From positions 434,001 to 498,000 of the forward strand of contig BCIG01000003.1 of the NCBI GenBank assembly GCA_001599915.1: a stretch of DNA of 64,000 bases, given 5' to 3'. This DNA is from Symbiotaphrina buchneri. Its lineage: Eukaryota; Ascomycota; Symbiotaphrinales; Symbiotaphrinaceae. Positions 1-12,127 of the stretch are shown in pieces (the first letter of the stretch is position 1; each line of letters starts with the position of its first letter). A model generated the notes under the pieces. That model saw only the letters and a list, made by a program, of their open reading frames with translations. It did no database searches and was not told the origin of the DNA. The position numbers and the translations under genes were made by a program.

Positions 1-1606
1 TCTAGGCGACGGTTTATGAAGGTAGGTAGGTGGGGACTTTTTGGGTGAGTTGAGGGTTGGGTTTAAGGGTAGATTTGAGGGTTGCGCTGTCTGCGGAGTA
101 TATGGAGGGAGGAGTTGAGGATTGAGAGATATACCGTAATAAGGGTTGGCTTTGGAGTTGTGGTTTGGGGGTGGTTCTGGTTGCTGCAGGTATGGTTGGA
201 TCGTAGGTACAGTGGTGGAGTTGCTTGAGGATTGTCTCTACCATGGCGGTTCTATCTCAGTACAGTGGATGTTGTATAAATCGTAAGGGTCTAGGCTGCG
301 GGTGAGAGAACAACAATGTTTTCTGGCTATCCCAACTCCCACGGTCAATGGAAGCGCTGGGATCGCTCGTATCTTATTGCATGAACATCTGCAGTTGATG
401 CGATGGTCCGAATGTGCGTGGGCCAGCCAGTCTCCAGGTATTTGTGCTTACCGGATGGATTCGGGCCCAGCAGGACTCCTCTCGAGCATGGATGGATGGC
501 ATCGCGAGCTGGAGAGTGATGATAATTATTAATGATACTTGCTGGGAAAAGGGGGGTAGGAATTAATTTGCTTGACACTTGCTTCTGATTTGCCTTGAAT
601 AAATCTCCACAGTCGTCGTCTCCCATTCGCAATACATCCGGGATCATCGTGCAACACTCCAGTCTCGTCCTCTCCATCCCCTTCCCTCTTCGTTTTCTCC
701 TCAACCAATCCCCTCATCACCACTCTCCCCCCAGCGAGCGGTTAAGCAGCCTCGCCCATTCGCTCCCCTCCACTGCTCTATCCCAAGTCTTCCCAATCTA
801 TGTACTCCATACAAGCTCTCCGATTGGTCCACGCCGCATCGCATCTCTAAGCGCTGACATCCAACCTGCCACTAATTCCTAGCTTATCTGTCCGCACTAA
901 GCATCCTAGCCAGAGACCCCTCCCACTCCCGCACCTCCTGCCCTCCAATTGGTCAGGCTCTCTTCACAACGCTGCCCAGCCTGTCCAACCTGTCCCAGCA
1001 AGGCTGCAAGCGCTGACACCCCTCGAGCTTCTCTTCGCGCCGTGATTTGCGCACCGCATCCACCGCACACTGGGGTGCGTGTTGCTGACACCCTGTCTTG
1101 TCGCTGCACACCGGAGCGCAGCCACTCACGACTAGGGTCCCGCCCAATTGCTTGCTTGCTTGCAGCTACCTATGGGAGTGACTGTTCCATGCCCTGCAGC
1201 GGCGGAGGGGTGCCGGGCGGGTAGAGCAGCACGCACGGAGATGGGCCCACGCTGGTGTGGGCGCCTCGCAGTGGGTTAAAAGATGGCCGCGCCGGCTGCG
1301 GGCTGTCAGCGGGCCTTGGCTTGGGAATTTTTGGGATTCTTGACAATTTGTTGCTTTCAGAAAAGGAACTTTCTTGAGAGTTGAAGCTTTTGCGATCGTT
1401 GACTACAGGACGTGGTTGTGTATTTCGACGGCGTGCGATACGCAACGAGCGATCTTGGTCTCGGACGAGAATAGCGGCGTCGCACAAGAAAGGCTGAGCC
1501 TGGATTCTTTGCTACGACTGCCGATAAAGGTTTTCGCGAGATATATGTGAGAGGTGCAGCGTCAAGAGGGAGTCCGGCTTTTTAAACGACATACACATCA
1601 CTCACC
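1..1606. other. 5' non-coding stretch before the BIM1-like gene
   Basis: No convincing gene was found. Only short open frames of 60-120 codons occur on both strands, and none has recognisable family motifs or a consistent intron pattern. Part of the 3' side should be promoter and 5' leader of the gene starting at 1607. A 76-codon minus-strand frame at 14-244 could be an end of a neighbouring gene outside the window, but nothing in it is recognisable. Confidence 0.5.
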
Positions 1607-2518
1607 ATGCTCTCACGATTATCCACCGGTTTAACAATGACAACCTCCTTGTCTCTCCTCCTCGCCCTCCTCCCTCTCATCTCCGCCCATACAATCATCA
1701 CCTACCCCGGTGACCGCGGCGACAACCTCCACACCAACGACACCTTCCCCTACGGCATGCAATGGATGTATCCATGTGCGTCCCTCCCTCCCCCTCCCTC
1801 TCCTCCCTCCCCTCCCCCTCATCCACCCCCCACTAACCTCCCTCATCCACCTCCCACTAACATCCCTCACACCAGGCGGCGGCATGGGCCCATCCACGAA
1901 CCGCACGCTATGGCCCATCTCCGGCGGGGCCATCGCGATGCAGCCAGGCTGGTTCCAAGGCCACAGCACGGCCTTCTTCTACATCAACATGGGCTTCGGC
2001 ACGATCCCGCCCAACTACTCGAACCCGATGGTGCCCGTCTTCCAGATCCAGGGCCCCTCCAACGACGCTTATAATGGGAGTTTTTGCCTCCCGCAAGTCC
2101 CGCTCCCGACGAACGCCCCGCTCGCGAATGTGGCTGTGGGACAGAACGCGACGATCCAGGTCGTGGAGGCGGCGAAGCATGGTGCGGGATTGTTTAACGT
2201 GAGTGCTTTCCACACCGGATACTACTGTCGAGCCGCAGAGACGCAAGTGCCTTGAGAGATGCGGAGAACATTCTTGCTGACCGGAGACCTAATTTGCCTA
2301 TGAAATAGTGCGTGGACATCATCTTTGCGGACCCGACCGACGTGCCGGAGGTCAACTCGAGCAACTGCTTCAACAGCTCGGATATCTCGTTTAACCTCGT
2401 GTACACGATGCCGCAGAACGCCACATCGGATGCCGTCTTTGCGGCTGTCTCGCCGAGCGTGGTTGTCATGATGCTTAGCACTGTTGTTAGTGTCTTGGTG
2501 GTTGTGGTGTGGTTGTAG
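1607..2518 (+). CDS. BIM1-like (X325/LPMO-like) GPI-anchored copper-binding surface protein
   Basis: Spliced model 1607-1775, 1876-2198, 2309-2518 (233 aa); both introns (100 and 110 bp) have GT..AG ends and keep the family reading frame. The N-terminus is a signal peptide ending ...LLPLISA, which would leave a mature N-terminal His followed by TIITYPG. This is the expected copper-ligand His of the LPMO-like BIM1/X325 family. Other family blocks are FPYGMQWMYPCGGM, GGAIAMQPGWFQGH, FFYINMGFG and NCFNSSDISFNLVY. The C-terminus is Ser-rich with a hydrophobic tail (SVVVMMLSTVVSVLVVVVWL), typical of a GPI signal. Known members act at the cell surface in copper acquisition or homeostasis rather than in polysaccharide cleavage; that role is inferred here. 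A second in-frame ATG ten codons downstream also precedes a full signal peptide. Confidence 0.85.
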
Positions 2519-3387
2519 AGCCGGGCCTCAGGGGTGGAGATGAGACGCGATGAGGTTGAGGTTGAGGAGGTGAGGGGATGGGGAGATGGATGCGCGGGGA
2601 AGAGAGGGGGGGAAGGGAGGGAAGGGTATCAGGTAAAGAAGCATCTCGGAATGGATGCGAGATGTGGAGTGAGGGCTTGGGGTAGCGGCACAATGAGTCA
2701 ACTTTTGCGTGATGCTGGAGAAAAGAAAGAGACGAAGGAAAGGAAGGGCTGAAGGCGAGAAAGGATCTCTTTTTTCTGTAGATATACCCCGCCTCCTGTT
2801 TATTTACCGTTGCTGCAGGTCTTGCTATAGCAAGCAGTTTGCATCTCTTTTTTATGTCTGTGGGCGTGCTTTGCAAGGGGCGTTAGATATGGCAGGCATA
2901 GCGCGTGCGAATGCGATATGATATGATATGATATATTTATGGCATGTTGTGTGGTTCCCCCATGTGTCTACTACATCTCTCACAACACTAGAGCTCCCTG
3001 AGATCCAGATTCCCAAGTTCCAATGCAAGGTAGATCAAGTAGATTTGAATTAGGCGGTAGTAGTAGTAAGTACCTAGATTAGGAGGAGGAGGAGGACCAA
3101 AGCAAGCAAGCTTTTTCTATAAACGCCCTTGCCCTTGCCCTTGCCCGTCTCAGCGCGGCGCAAGCGGCGCAATGCACGTTCGTTCGCCCACTGACAGACC
3201 CATCCTAAAAAAACACAACAACAGAAGAAACGCTCTGCGAAAGGGAAGAAAGGAAGGAAACAATTCCCGATAGTGGGTGGGTGGGTGGGTGGGCCACTGC
3301 AATGGGCCGCGGTGATGGTGGGGTCTGCAAGCGATGAGAAACTTCAAGAAGATCTCTCGATTCAGATCTGATATTATTGTACACGGT

Positions 3388-3390
<3 letters not shown>
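2519..3390. other. 3' flank and purine-rich intergenic stretch
   Basis: Non-coding downstream sequence of the BIM1-like gene. It contains GA-rich runs around 2530-2760, a short ATATG reiteration near 2913-2935 and GGGT reiterations near 3274-3293. No gene is supported. Confidence 0.5.
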
Positions 3391-3474
<84 letters not shown>

Positions 3475-3870
3475 NNNNNNNNNNNNNNNNNNNNNNNNNN
3501 NNNNNNNNNNNNNNNNNNNNNNNNNNNNNNNNNNNNNNNNNNNNNNNNNNNNNNNNNNNNNNNNNNNNNNNNNNNNNNNNNNNNNNNNNNNNNNNNNNNN
3601 NNNNNNNNNNNNNNNNNNNNNNNNNNNNNNNNNNNNNNNNNNNNNNNNNNNNNNNNNNNNNNNNNNNNNNNNNNNNNNNNNNNNNNNNNNNNNNNNNNNN
3701 NNNNNNNNNNNNNNNNNNNNNNNNNNNNNNNNNNNNNNNNNNNNNNNNNNNNNNNNNNNNNNNNNNNNNNNNNNNNNNNNNNNNNNNNNNNNNNNNNNNN
3801 NNNNNNNNNNNNNNNNNNNNNNNNNNNNNNNNNNNNNNNNNNNNNNNNNNNNNNNNNNNNNNNNNNNNNG

Positions 3871-3919
<49 letters not shown>

Positions 3920-3936
3920 GTGTGTGTGTGTGTGTG
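3391..3936. repeat. GT/AC dinucleotide microsatellite spanning an assembly gap
   Basis: A pure GT run of about 42 units (3391-3474) meets 395 N (3475-3869). GT sequence with occasional GC interruptions resumes at 3870 and runs to about 3936. Because GT repeat lies on both sides, the gap most likely hides more of the same repeat, and its true length is unknown. The open frames across it are artefacts. Confidence 0.9.
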
Positions 3937-3984
3937 CGAATGGGTCTCTTCTCCGCACAACATGGTGAGAAGAGACCCATTCGC
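3936..3984. other. Perfect 18-bp inverted repeat (hairpin) at the edge of the GT repeat
   Basis: Arms at 3936-3953 and 3967-3984 are exact reverse complements (18 of 18) around a 13-nt loop. The element sits 26 bp beyond the stop codon of the minus-strand Ser/Pro-rich gene, so it would fall in that gene's 3' UTR. It could be an RNA hairpin, a mobile-element footprint or a fold-back assembly artefact beside the gap. Confidence 0.6.
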
Positions 3985-4010
3985 TCCACTGCCGGGACCA
4001 TGGGCCAGCC

Positions 4011-7000
4011 TTAATCGTTCAATCCAAACATCTTCCGCAAGAACGGAAACTTCTTCTTTCTTCCAGCATCTCTCCCACCCATCGCTAGCATCTCCCCTGG
4101 ATTCGGTGTCGTCGACCTCCGCATGCCCATGTTGGGTCTATCTCCGCTCAGAGCGCCAGAACCCACGGGTCCATCAGCTGTACTAGGCCTCTCTCCGTCC
4201 GCTCCGACGTGAGGTGGGAGCGGCCACGACTCATCTTCTGCCTGCGCCGCCTTCACCCAATCGGGCGTATTACGTCGTTGCAATTTTGGTTGACGAGTCT
4301 TCGTCGAATCCACCTGCATAGCTCTCAACTCAGAGGTAGAACGCTCGAGGGGTGTATCGCGTCTCGCGGGTGACTCAAGTTCGGATTTGCGGATCGTGTG
4401 TGAAGATTCACCTCGCTTGCCGAGAGGGTTGAACAGAGATCGCTTCTTCTTCGAGGATGTAGTACCCGTGGTTGCAGTGGATATAGCGGTCGAGGTGCGG
4501 CCAGGTCCAGCTGGGCGGGGAGTCTCCTCAGGAATTGGAGGTGGAGGAACAACAGTTGCCTTGTTGGCGCCAAGACGCCGAGGCTTGTCGTCATCGCTGT
4601 CGGGAAGGTCTGATGAGTCGCCGTCCTCTTGGCCAGCCCGCCGTGGAATACCTCGAACTGGCCTGCTCTTGATCGGGACGGGAGGCCCATCATCGTCGTC
4701 GTCATCGCTGGAATCGGCGAATCGACTACGGAATGTGACCGGCCTTCCGTCATCCTCATCACTAGAGTCACCGAAGCGGCTTGAGAATCGAGATGTTCGT
4801 TGCTTTGCCGGCTCCGGTTTACTCTTTCGACCGAATAGGGATCGACTTGGAGACTTCGCCCGTTCCTTATGCCGGAGAGTATGAGATGAAGATTCCCGCA
4901 TGGATGTCCGTAAGGTAGGACCTGGGTCAGGTGAGTTGAATGGCTTTCTTCCAAAAGCGGAACCGGTAGGTGAAAGGGAACGAATACTAAAACGGCTCGA
5001 TTTTGGTGCTTGCGTGGTAGGTTCAGGTGATGCTACACGGCCTTGCCCACCTCGCATCGTGGACTTCATCGTATACCCACTGCTAGATCGCTTCTTCTTC
5101 TTAAAGCTACTTGAAGAATCGCTGCCATTGGACGTAGTACGCCTCAAAGCAGAGCTGGTTGTAACCGGCACAGCTGCAGCACCGGACATGCTGCGCATAT
5201 GGCTGCTACGAGCGGCTGCACTTTGAAGGTTGGTTGGTGCCGGTCGCATCGAAGCTGGCCTTGGCTTTTGCTTTAAGATACCCTTCGGCTGACTACCGCC
5301 GCCGGTCTGTTTCTGAGGAGGCGGACCTCTCATAGAGCTTTGCATATTACCCGTCCTCATTGTCTTCCGGATATGGGTCTCGTCTTGCTCCTGTGGAGGT
5401 GCTGCCCTCATAGAACTCCGCATAGGCTTTTCAGATGTTTGTGCGCGCATAGAACTCCGTACGGCTTTCGTAGCTGGTGGTGATGCCGGTTGCGGAGCTG
5501 CAAGGGTGCGCTTTGGATGAGGGGCGTTAAGGACCGGAGCAGACTCTGCCGGTTCCCTTGTAGTCGCTGTACTAGCTTTCTTGACAGCCTTCACCTTCTT
5601 CACCGGCTTAGCCCTGACAGGAGAAGCCTCATCATCCCCACCAGAACCATAGTTTTGTTCAATCTCTTGCTTCCGCTGTTCACTTAGACTGCTCCAATAA
5701 GCTTGAGCTTTATCCCAACCGGCATCCGGTGGAGGCTCAGACATCCCGCTACCCTGCCGTGAGAGCTTGCTCGGTTTGTATGGCTTTGTGCCTGTCGTTT
5801 TGCCAAGTGGACTATCCGGAGGAGTTGATCCTGGAATGCCATGTACAGGGTCGATGATCGGGCTCTCGACAATAGCGTTAATTGACCCAAATCCATCACC
5901 TTCGAGATCTGAGAGGTCTTCGGCTGCATCACTAAAAACGTCCGAGCCAGAGTCTTCTTCATCAGAAGTTTGATGGCGGATACTCTCTGCGATCTCACCA
6001 ATGACAGGTAAGCCTTGCCCATTGGTGGGCACAGCAACTGGATCTGGTTCTGCAATCCCAACAGTCGCAGGCGTTTCGGTGTAACCATGGTCGTCAGTTG
6101 ACACAGTTGGCGGCGACGCAGCAGAGACATGTCCGGCTTCCTCTTTAGACTCTGAAGCTGTAGTCTCTTCCTTGTATGTATCGTCCTCGGGGAAACTTCC
6201 AGGCAGCGTCCACGGCCAAGATCTTGCAGCTTGTTCGAGGACCGGGGTCGGCTCTAGCACATGAACAGATGGTATGTGCCCATTCTCTTTGGGTCCCGTC
6301 ACTTCTGTGCGGACTTGATCCATAGGAGCGTCAGAGACCCTTGCAATGGTCTCAGCGGAAGGTTCGCTATACCACACGGTTGTTGTCTCCGGCTCAGACT
6401 GCTTGGTAGACTCCTCCACTGGCACACCTGGGGGCTCGATTGTGGTTTCCGACTCTGGCTTTTTCTCTGGCATGCTATCACCCTCAGCGGTGAGTACACT
6501 GTCATTATCCGAAACATAACCAGTTCCTTCAACAGAAGTGACCTCCGGAGGGAGTGGGGAACTCGGCTCTGCAACCGCAACAGCTGCTGGATGTTCGAGA
6601 GATGCTGCAGGTTCCGATGTGGCCTTTGCAACAAAGTCATGTTGAAGCACACTACCAACTGCATGATCACTTGAAGGTGCCAAGGTTTCTGCGGTGGAAC
6701 TGGACTGTGTCTGGAGAGTTTCTGTGACTTTGCTGGGATGTTCATCAAGATCTCGGCTGCCTTTTCGAGCGCGAACGCTACCGAACAGTGGAAGTGCGGG
6801 ACGAGGAGTAAGAATATCTTCCTCCTCGTGAATTGGGGAGGTTGCCGGATTCTCTTGCGCTTTCTTGCCTTTGCCGAAACCAAACCAGCCCCTGCCTTCT
6901 TTGGTCTGGGGACTGACAGCCTCAGGAATGTCTTGACCTAGTACCACTGACGTCTCATCAAAGCTAACTCTAGCACCCTTCTTCTTTCCAGAGGATGAGA

Positions 7001-8755
7001 TCCCCTCTTCAGACATCAGTGACGCGTTGTCAGATGCCTCACTAGGTGCTAGAGTCGCTCCTTTACCCCTGCCGGCCGGGGACATTCCGCGTTGAGAAGG
7101 CGAATGTTTCATTGCAGACTTTGCAGGGGAGAGCGACCGCGGAGGAGGCTCATGTATAGTATCGCCAAGGACTGTGACCGAAGAGAAATGAGCAGACCGT
7201 GACGGACTCAAGGATTGATGTCTTCCTCCGCGGATGCTACTTGTGCCCCGACCAAGGCTTCCGTACTTGTCCGAAGGCAAAGATTCTGTCGGAACAGCAA
7301 GACTAGGACTCATGGCCGGAGCTGGCTGACTCGCCGATCTTACATGTTGCCTTGTATCTTTCTGTGCCGTCGAAGATTGGACTTTGGCATGCCCATTGCT
7401 GATCTTTGCGTTGGGCGATTCTAAGCTGGATGTAGTAGATGCCGGTGATGTAGGCACACCAGTCTCCAATTTTCGAAGTGTCGCCGCCCGTTCCTTCTTC
7501 TCCTCTTCTACTTCGCGCTCCCAGTCTTCCCGTACGATAGATGGCTTTTTGACCAGCAAGCCAGCGGCCCGTGTCGAGTAACCGCCGGACTTGTCCATAC
7601 TGCCCACGCTGGATAGGGACTCTGTATCTGAGATGTCTGACTGATCGCTTGCTATAGATACTCTCTTCTTCTTCGGGGCGGTTCTTGTCTCTGTTGTGGA
7701 CGGTGCAGCTCTCGACCTTTGAGCGTCCGTACCACTGTCAACTGCAGTCCCCGTAGGCTTCGCGCCTGATGTCCCAGTGGCCAGATGACTGCCCTCGGCA
7801 TCCCTTGTCGTGACCTTCTTTTTCTTCTTCACCGGAGCATTGGCAGCTTCTTGAATGTGATATTGCATATTGGATGTTTCACCGGGTTTGAGAGCCGCCG
7901 CTACAGTCGCTGCACTGTTGGCCAATGGCGATGAAGGTCGCTGCGGCGATTTGACTGCAGGCGACTTGACTGCAGGCGATCGAACGGCAGTAGGAGAAGT
8001 CGGACGTGAATTGATAGGCGATTTGATAGGGTAGGAGTAATTGAGCGATGCCCTACTATCTGGTCGGTCCACAGCATCTCCGTTCGTTGCACCCTTGATG
8101 CGCCCGGCGATATTCCCTGATGGTGATTTTGGACCGCGATCTAGGCTAATACCTCGTCCTCCTCGGCTCGGGGGTGGGGATGATATCCGTTGTTGCACTT
8201 CCACACTAGACGCTCGTCGTGAGGACTTCTGAGGTATTGCAGGAACGCCCTTTGGCAGTGCAGGTACCGGCGGCACATCTTCAAGGCTAGAGCCTCTTTC
8301 CACACTCGATCCTCTGACACTGTCACGACTTGGGGATGGGCTTCGGAAAGTTCTCTCTGTCATCGACCCAGCACTGCCCCGTCTAGTCAACGGCGGAGTA
8401 GCTTTGGCAGGCACGACGCTGCTGGCCAGCGACGCTTTTGATCCATTTCGCCGCACTGTCCGTTTTGTCTGAACTTCTGATACAGGTGTTGGGGTTGTCG
8501 CGCGCGATCGGAGGGCTGCGGCAGCTGCCGCTGATGATAGTGAGGCGGTTGAGGGTTGCCGGGCTAGGAAGGCTTGGGTTGCAGCTGTTGTCGCGGCAGG
8601 ATTCGCATTCGCCGAAGTTAATGGCTAGACAAGTCATCAGCGTCAGACCCGTCGCGATTGATATGGTGAGGAGGGCATCGCTAGAAGTGTTTGGTGGATG
8701 GTCTCAGCTCAGTACTCACCGGATTGGAATGCGCCCTCCTACGACGACCGAACAT
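4011..8755 (-). CDS. Large conserved Ser/Pro-rich disordered protein
   Basis: Two-exon model: exon 1 8755-8720, intron 8719-8625 (GTGAGT...CTAG, 95 bp), exon 2 8624-4011; 1549 aa. The start MFGRRRRAHSNP joins in frame to an Ala-rich block containing TQAFLARQPSTASLSS, which I recall as conserved in Pezizomycotina homologues annotated only as serine-proline rich proteins. Low-complexity Ser/Pro/Lys sequence fills the rest, with many SP sites. Visible elements are an RVSF motif (about residue 564) of the RVxF type, repeated (S/T)MR units at about 1060-1250, two SRF(G/A)DSSD acidic repeats near 1290, and a basic C-terminus KKKFPFLRKMFGLND. No enzymatic domain is seen. It may be a phosphorylated scaffold or cortical protein; its function is unknown. 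Exon 1 encodes only 12 residues but gives the best start. Confidence 0.8.
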
Positions 8756-9750
8756 GGCGCTCGATAAGCTGACGACTCACGGCTCCAGGTCGCCAACTGG
8801 TCCCTCCTCGAAAGCCACACCAGATAAAGGCGGCAGTTGTTGTGTGTGGAAGTGGTGAAGAAGAAGAATAAAAGGGTCGGCACGGGATGGCGTGGAGGGA
8901 GTGTAGAGCTTGGCAGACGGAGGCTGGCTGCTGGCTTGCTGGCTGTGCTGGGCCGCTGGGCCGCTGGTTCGCTGGGTCGAGGCGCTCGTTGTTGCTCCAG
9001 ACAATTAGGGTAGCACGCTAAAACAGCCGAAGCGAGGAAAAGTGACGACAAGATCTATGATGATGCATTGCCGAGATGGCTTTAAAGGAGTGACGAGCAT
9101 CAACTGTTAGCGATGGAGATGGAGGACGAGAGCTGAGGATGAGCGATTAAACTCTTGATAGTTTGCGCATACGAGAAATGGTCTGCCCTCGCTGGCTGTG
9201 CGGAGAGAAAGTTTGGGTGTGGGTTGCGGCGAGATGCGTATGGCTGGGGGAAAGCTACGAGGTACGTACCCGCAACTGGCCAAAAGCAAGATAAATGGTG
9301 ACGATCGTCTTGGCCTTGAGCTGGTTTTAGCGTGCTAGATCATACCATGCTGGGACTAAGCCACAGTCGACACGAGCCACAACGGACCCTTTTCAGAAAA
9401 AAAGTATGAGGGTATGTACGAGGGACCTGCTTCAGGCCAACCACAGTGAAGCCATTGTCAACCAGCTCCATGGGATCCGAAATCGCATACGACACATTCA
9501 TAAATCGCAGGGCTTTTAGGTCTGGGGCAGATGCGATCCAAAGCACTTGACATCTGAATGGACAGCGAAGAGCTTGACAAGAGCGCTGTCGCACAGTCTC
9601 AGCCTCAACTCCCGCAGCTGACCGTCACAACCCCTGCACAAGTGCGACGATGAGGTAATTCGCCGTCAGTCAAACAAGCGGAAATCCACAGATTCAGCGG
9701 CAAATCTTCATTGCGCAGTCGGTCTACCTTGTGCGTCCATTGCAACCTCA
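8756..9750. promoter_or_regulatory. Divergent intergenic region between the Ser/Pro-rich and SRR1-like genes
   Basis: About 1 kb separates two head-to-head starts, so it should hold both promoters. CT-rich tracts lie close to the Ser/Pro-gene start on the minus strand. No clear TATA box or regulator site was assigned, and no gene is supported inside. Confidence 0.4.
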
Positions 9751-10798
9751 ATGGCGCACTCCACAACGTCTCCACCTCCCCGCAAGCCGGAGACCACCTC
9801 CGTCGGTCCCTCCCAACTCGCGCAGCTCTCCACCTCCGACGGCTGGACTCATGTCACACGTCTCCGCACGAAGAGGTCCAAATCCTCCAAAGGCGCGAAG
9901 GGTAATCACAGCCTACCCTCGACAACTCGTACACCGCTCATCCCTGCCGATGTTCCTGAAGGCTTCACTCTTGAACGGTTGAAGGAGGTGTATAACCGGT
10001 ATAAAAGCATTTGGGAAAATTCCGGATGCAGGAGCAAATTGGATGAGATACTGAAAGATATTACAAAAGGAGAAGGAAATATGGTGGATGCGGAGGGAGA
10101 GCCCATACGAGACTGCGTCTGTCTTGGGTTGGGTAGCATGAGCGACCCCGTCTCTCGACGACATGCGCTTTTTCAGCTCGTGGCGCTCATGACATCTCTT
10201 GATACTCTCAATGGTATGAACCTTCACTCCAATCACCCCGCTTTAAACAGCATGATCCTAATGCCTCTCCACCCAGAATCCTCATCCTCTCCCCTCAAAA
10301 CGTACATTCAAGACCCCGTCTTCAGCACCCTCGACGTCTCATTCCTGAATACGCTCGGTATCACTGTGCTAGATGCGCCAGGGGCAGTAGAGAGGATCAC
10401 CCCGCAGACGTTCCTTTACGCGCCGCACTGCGAGCGCTCATTTTTCCTACCTGCTTTGGAGAACAGAGAGCCGGGCGTAGCAATCTGCAATGACATGGGC
10501 AGCTTGGTAGACGGGTAAGACCGACCTCCATCCTCATCTTTGTGACTGACTGTTAAGACTGCTGTCTTTTGATAGACCGCTTGCCCATACACTCACGGAC
10601 AATGACGTAAACACGGTCAAAACATTCATATCCGCTCGCACATCGAAGCCCTTTCCCGTATTCAGAGAATGCGAGAGCGCGTTCAATGACATGCGGATCT
10701 ACTATGCCACTGTTGTTACCGCCGAAGAGGCTGCCACGGGCGAATCAACCGCAGCGCCTCTCGACAAGGAAGAGGCGGAGAGAGCAGATACGGGGTGA
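9751..10798 (+). CDS. SRR1-like domain protein
   Basis: Two exons, 9751-10514 and 10576-10798, joined by a 61-bp GTAAGA..TAG intron; 328 aa. The N-terminal 60 residues are Ser/Pro/Lys-rich. The central block CVCLGLGSMSDPVSRRHALF followed by a Leu-rich segment, then ILDAPG-like and TFLYAPHCE blocks, matches the SRR1 domain (first described from Arabidopsis SRR1, and found in fungal and yeast proteins). The C-terminus is acidic and Ala-rich. In this family the biochemical role is poorly known; links to circadian input in plants and to haem or ribosome biology elsewhere do not transfer safely. The gene is divergent from the Ser/Pro-rich gene. Confidence is high for the domain and low for function. 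Confidence 0.8.
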
Positions 10799-11395
10799 AC
10801 AACAGATGCTTCTTGCCAGGTACAGTTGACCGAAATAAGCGAATCAAGCCGGGCCAAGAAAGATCTCAGCGTTAAAAATGAAGCTTCGGTCCGCACTAAC
10901 AACGCAGGAGTCATTTCGAGGAGAGAGTCTGTGGAGCCATCCCGGTCTCAACCGGACTTCAAGCAAAGATCCCCGAGCGAGGACCTCTCTGCCTGCATCC
11001 GCCATCTGCGCCGTTTACCTACGCTCTCCCTACAAATATCTTCAACCGGCATGGACAAGCTCATGGCAGGCACCGGGCCTGGAGAGAAAGCTCATTCCGC
11101 CAAGAGGAGCGGTTCAGGGTGAGCAGATAGCTGAGCAGAAGAGATGTTCAAGGGCTGAGAGGAATAGAAGGAGCCTGCGTGGAGAAGTGCAGAGACAGAC
11201 TTGAGCTCTCAATGTTTACATCACCATGTCGTAGCAACGGCAGCAACTCAACCGACACAACGGAGGGCATGCCCTGAGGAGAGAGCGAGGACGAGAGAAA
11301 GAGGAGGAGGAACGAATGCGATCAGACCAATGATTGCTTTCAAATTGGGGAACATCAATCGCCAAGACAAGTTCATACAAACCAATGAGTCAACC

Positions 11396-11416
11396 AGCTA
11401 GCTAGCTAGCTAGCTC
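11396..11416. repeat. GCTA tetranucleotide repeat
   Basis: About five tandem GCTA/CTAG units, self-complementary and therefore palindromic. A simple-sequence tract in the intergenic region. Confidence 0.7.
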
Positions 11417-11603
11417 CTCCCGGACACATACACCTGGCGATCCATTCGTGCTGGAATTCATGGGCTGTCATTGAACGCTCCATCCTTATGAGGCTATATG
11501 TATCTTATGCGGGATCTATCCCTTGCTATGCTATACTATCCAAAGAAACAATATCACGTTTATAATATCATGCCACTGCGTGTGGTTCCATAATGTCAAT
11601 TGA

Positions 11604-11604
<1 letters not shown>

Positions 11605-11644
<40 letters not shown>
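11605..11644. repeat. GCCCGA hexanucleotide tandem repeat
   Basis: Six perfect GCCCGA units plus a partial seventh (40 bp) in non-coding DNA. It lies about 480 bp beyond the stop codon of the minus-strand GH17 gene. On the + strand it can be read as a Glu-Pro run in an open frame, but that frame has no other support. Confidence 0.8.
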
Positions 11645-12127
11645 ACGCCTGAGGTTATCCTGTTGACTATGTACATGCCGTGCCTAATCACCCATGCGCA
11701 TACACATAACTCATGCCTATGCCTATCATCCTTGAAGTCGTACAGTACTCATGTTCCTCGCCAACATTGCATCAAAGTAAGCCATCATCAGCATCATGCA
11801 AGGTCATGGTCATCGGCAGAAGCTCGATCTTCTCTCGTGTACTTGATCTGCTTGATCCTCATGCTCATATCATGTTCATCCGCATGCGATGTCGTGTCAT
11901 GCTCCTGTATTACCCCCCCAGTCGGGCTTCCTGCAAAGCTCTTAAAAGCTGATCCGTACTCTCCTACCATTCCCTGGCACTTTCTCTTCTCAAACACAAC
12001 CCCTTCCTCGCCCACCCGGCCACAAAAGCATGGCAAACAAAGCGGAGGGGAACTAGATCTACCTTCCTTTCTCCCGCCTTCGCTTCCCCCCAGTTGTATC
12101 ACCAAAGCATCCCAATACAAAGGCCAA

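Larger units (their letters stand above)
10799..12127. other. Intergenic stretch, convergent 3' ends
   Basis: Lies between the 3' ends of the SRR1-like gene (+) and the GH17 gene (-). Short open frames are present without family signatures. It contains two short simple repeats listed separately. 3' UTRs of both genes are expected here. Confidence 0.5.

Noticed and set aside
3150-4014. Long open frames through the GT repeat and N gap giving Thr-His or Cys-Val polymers
   Set aside because: They arise from dinucleotide repeat and unknown bases; no gene evidence.
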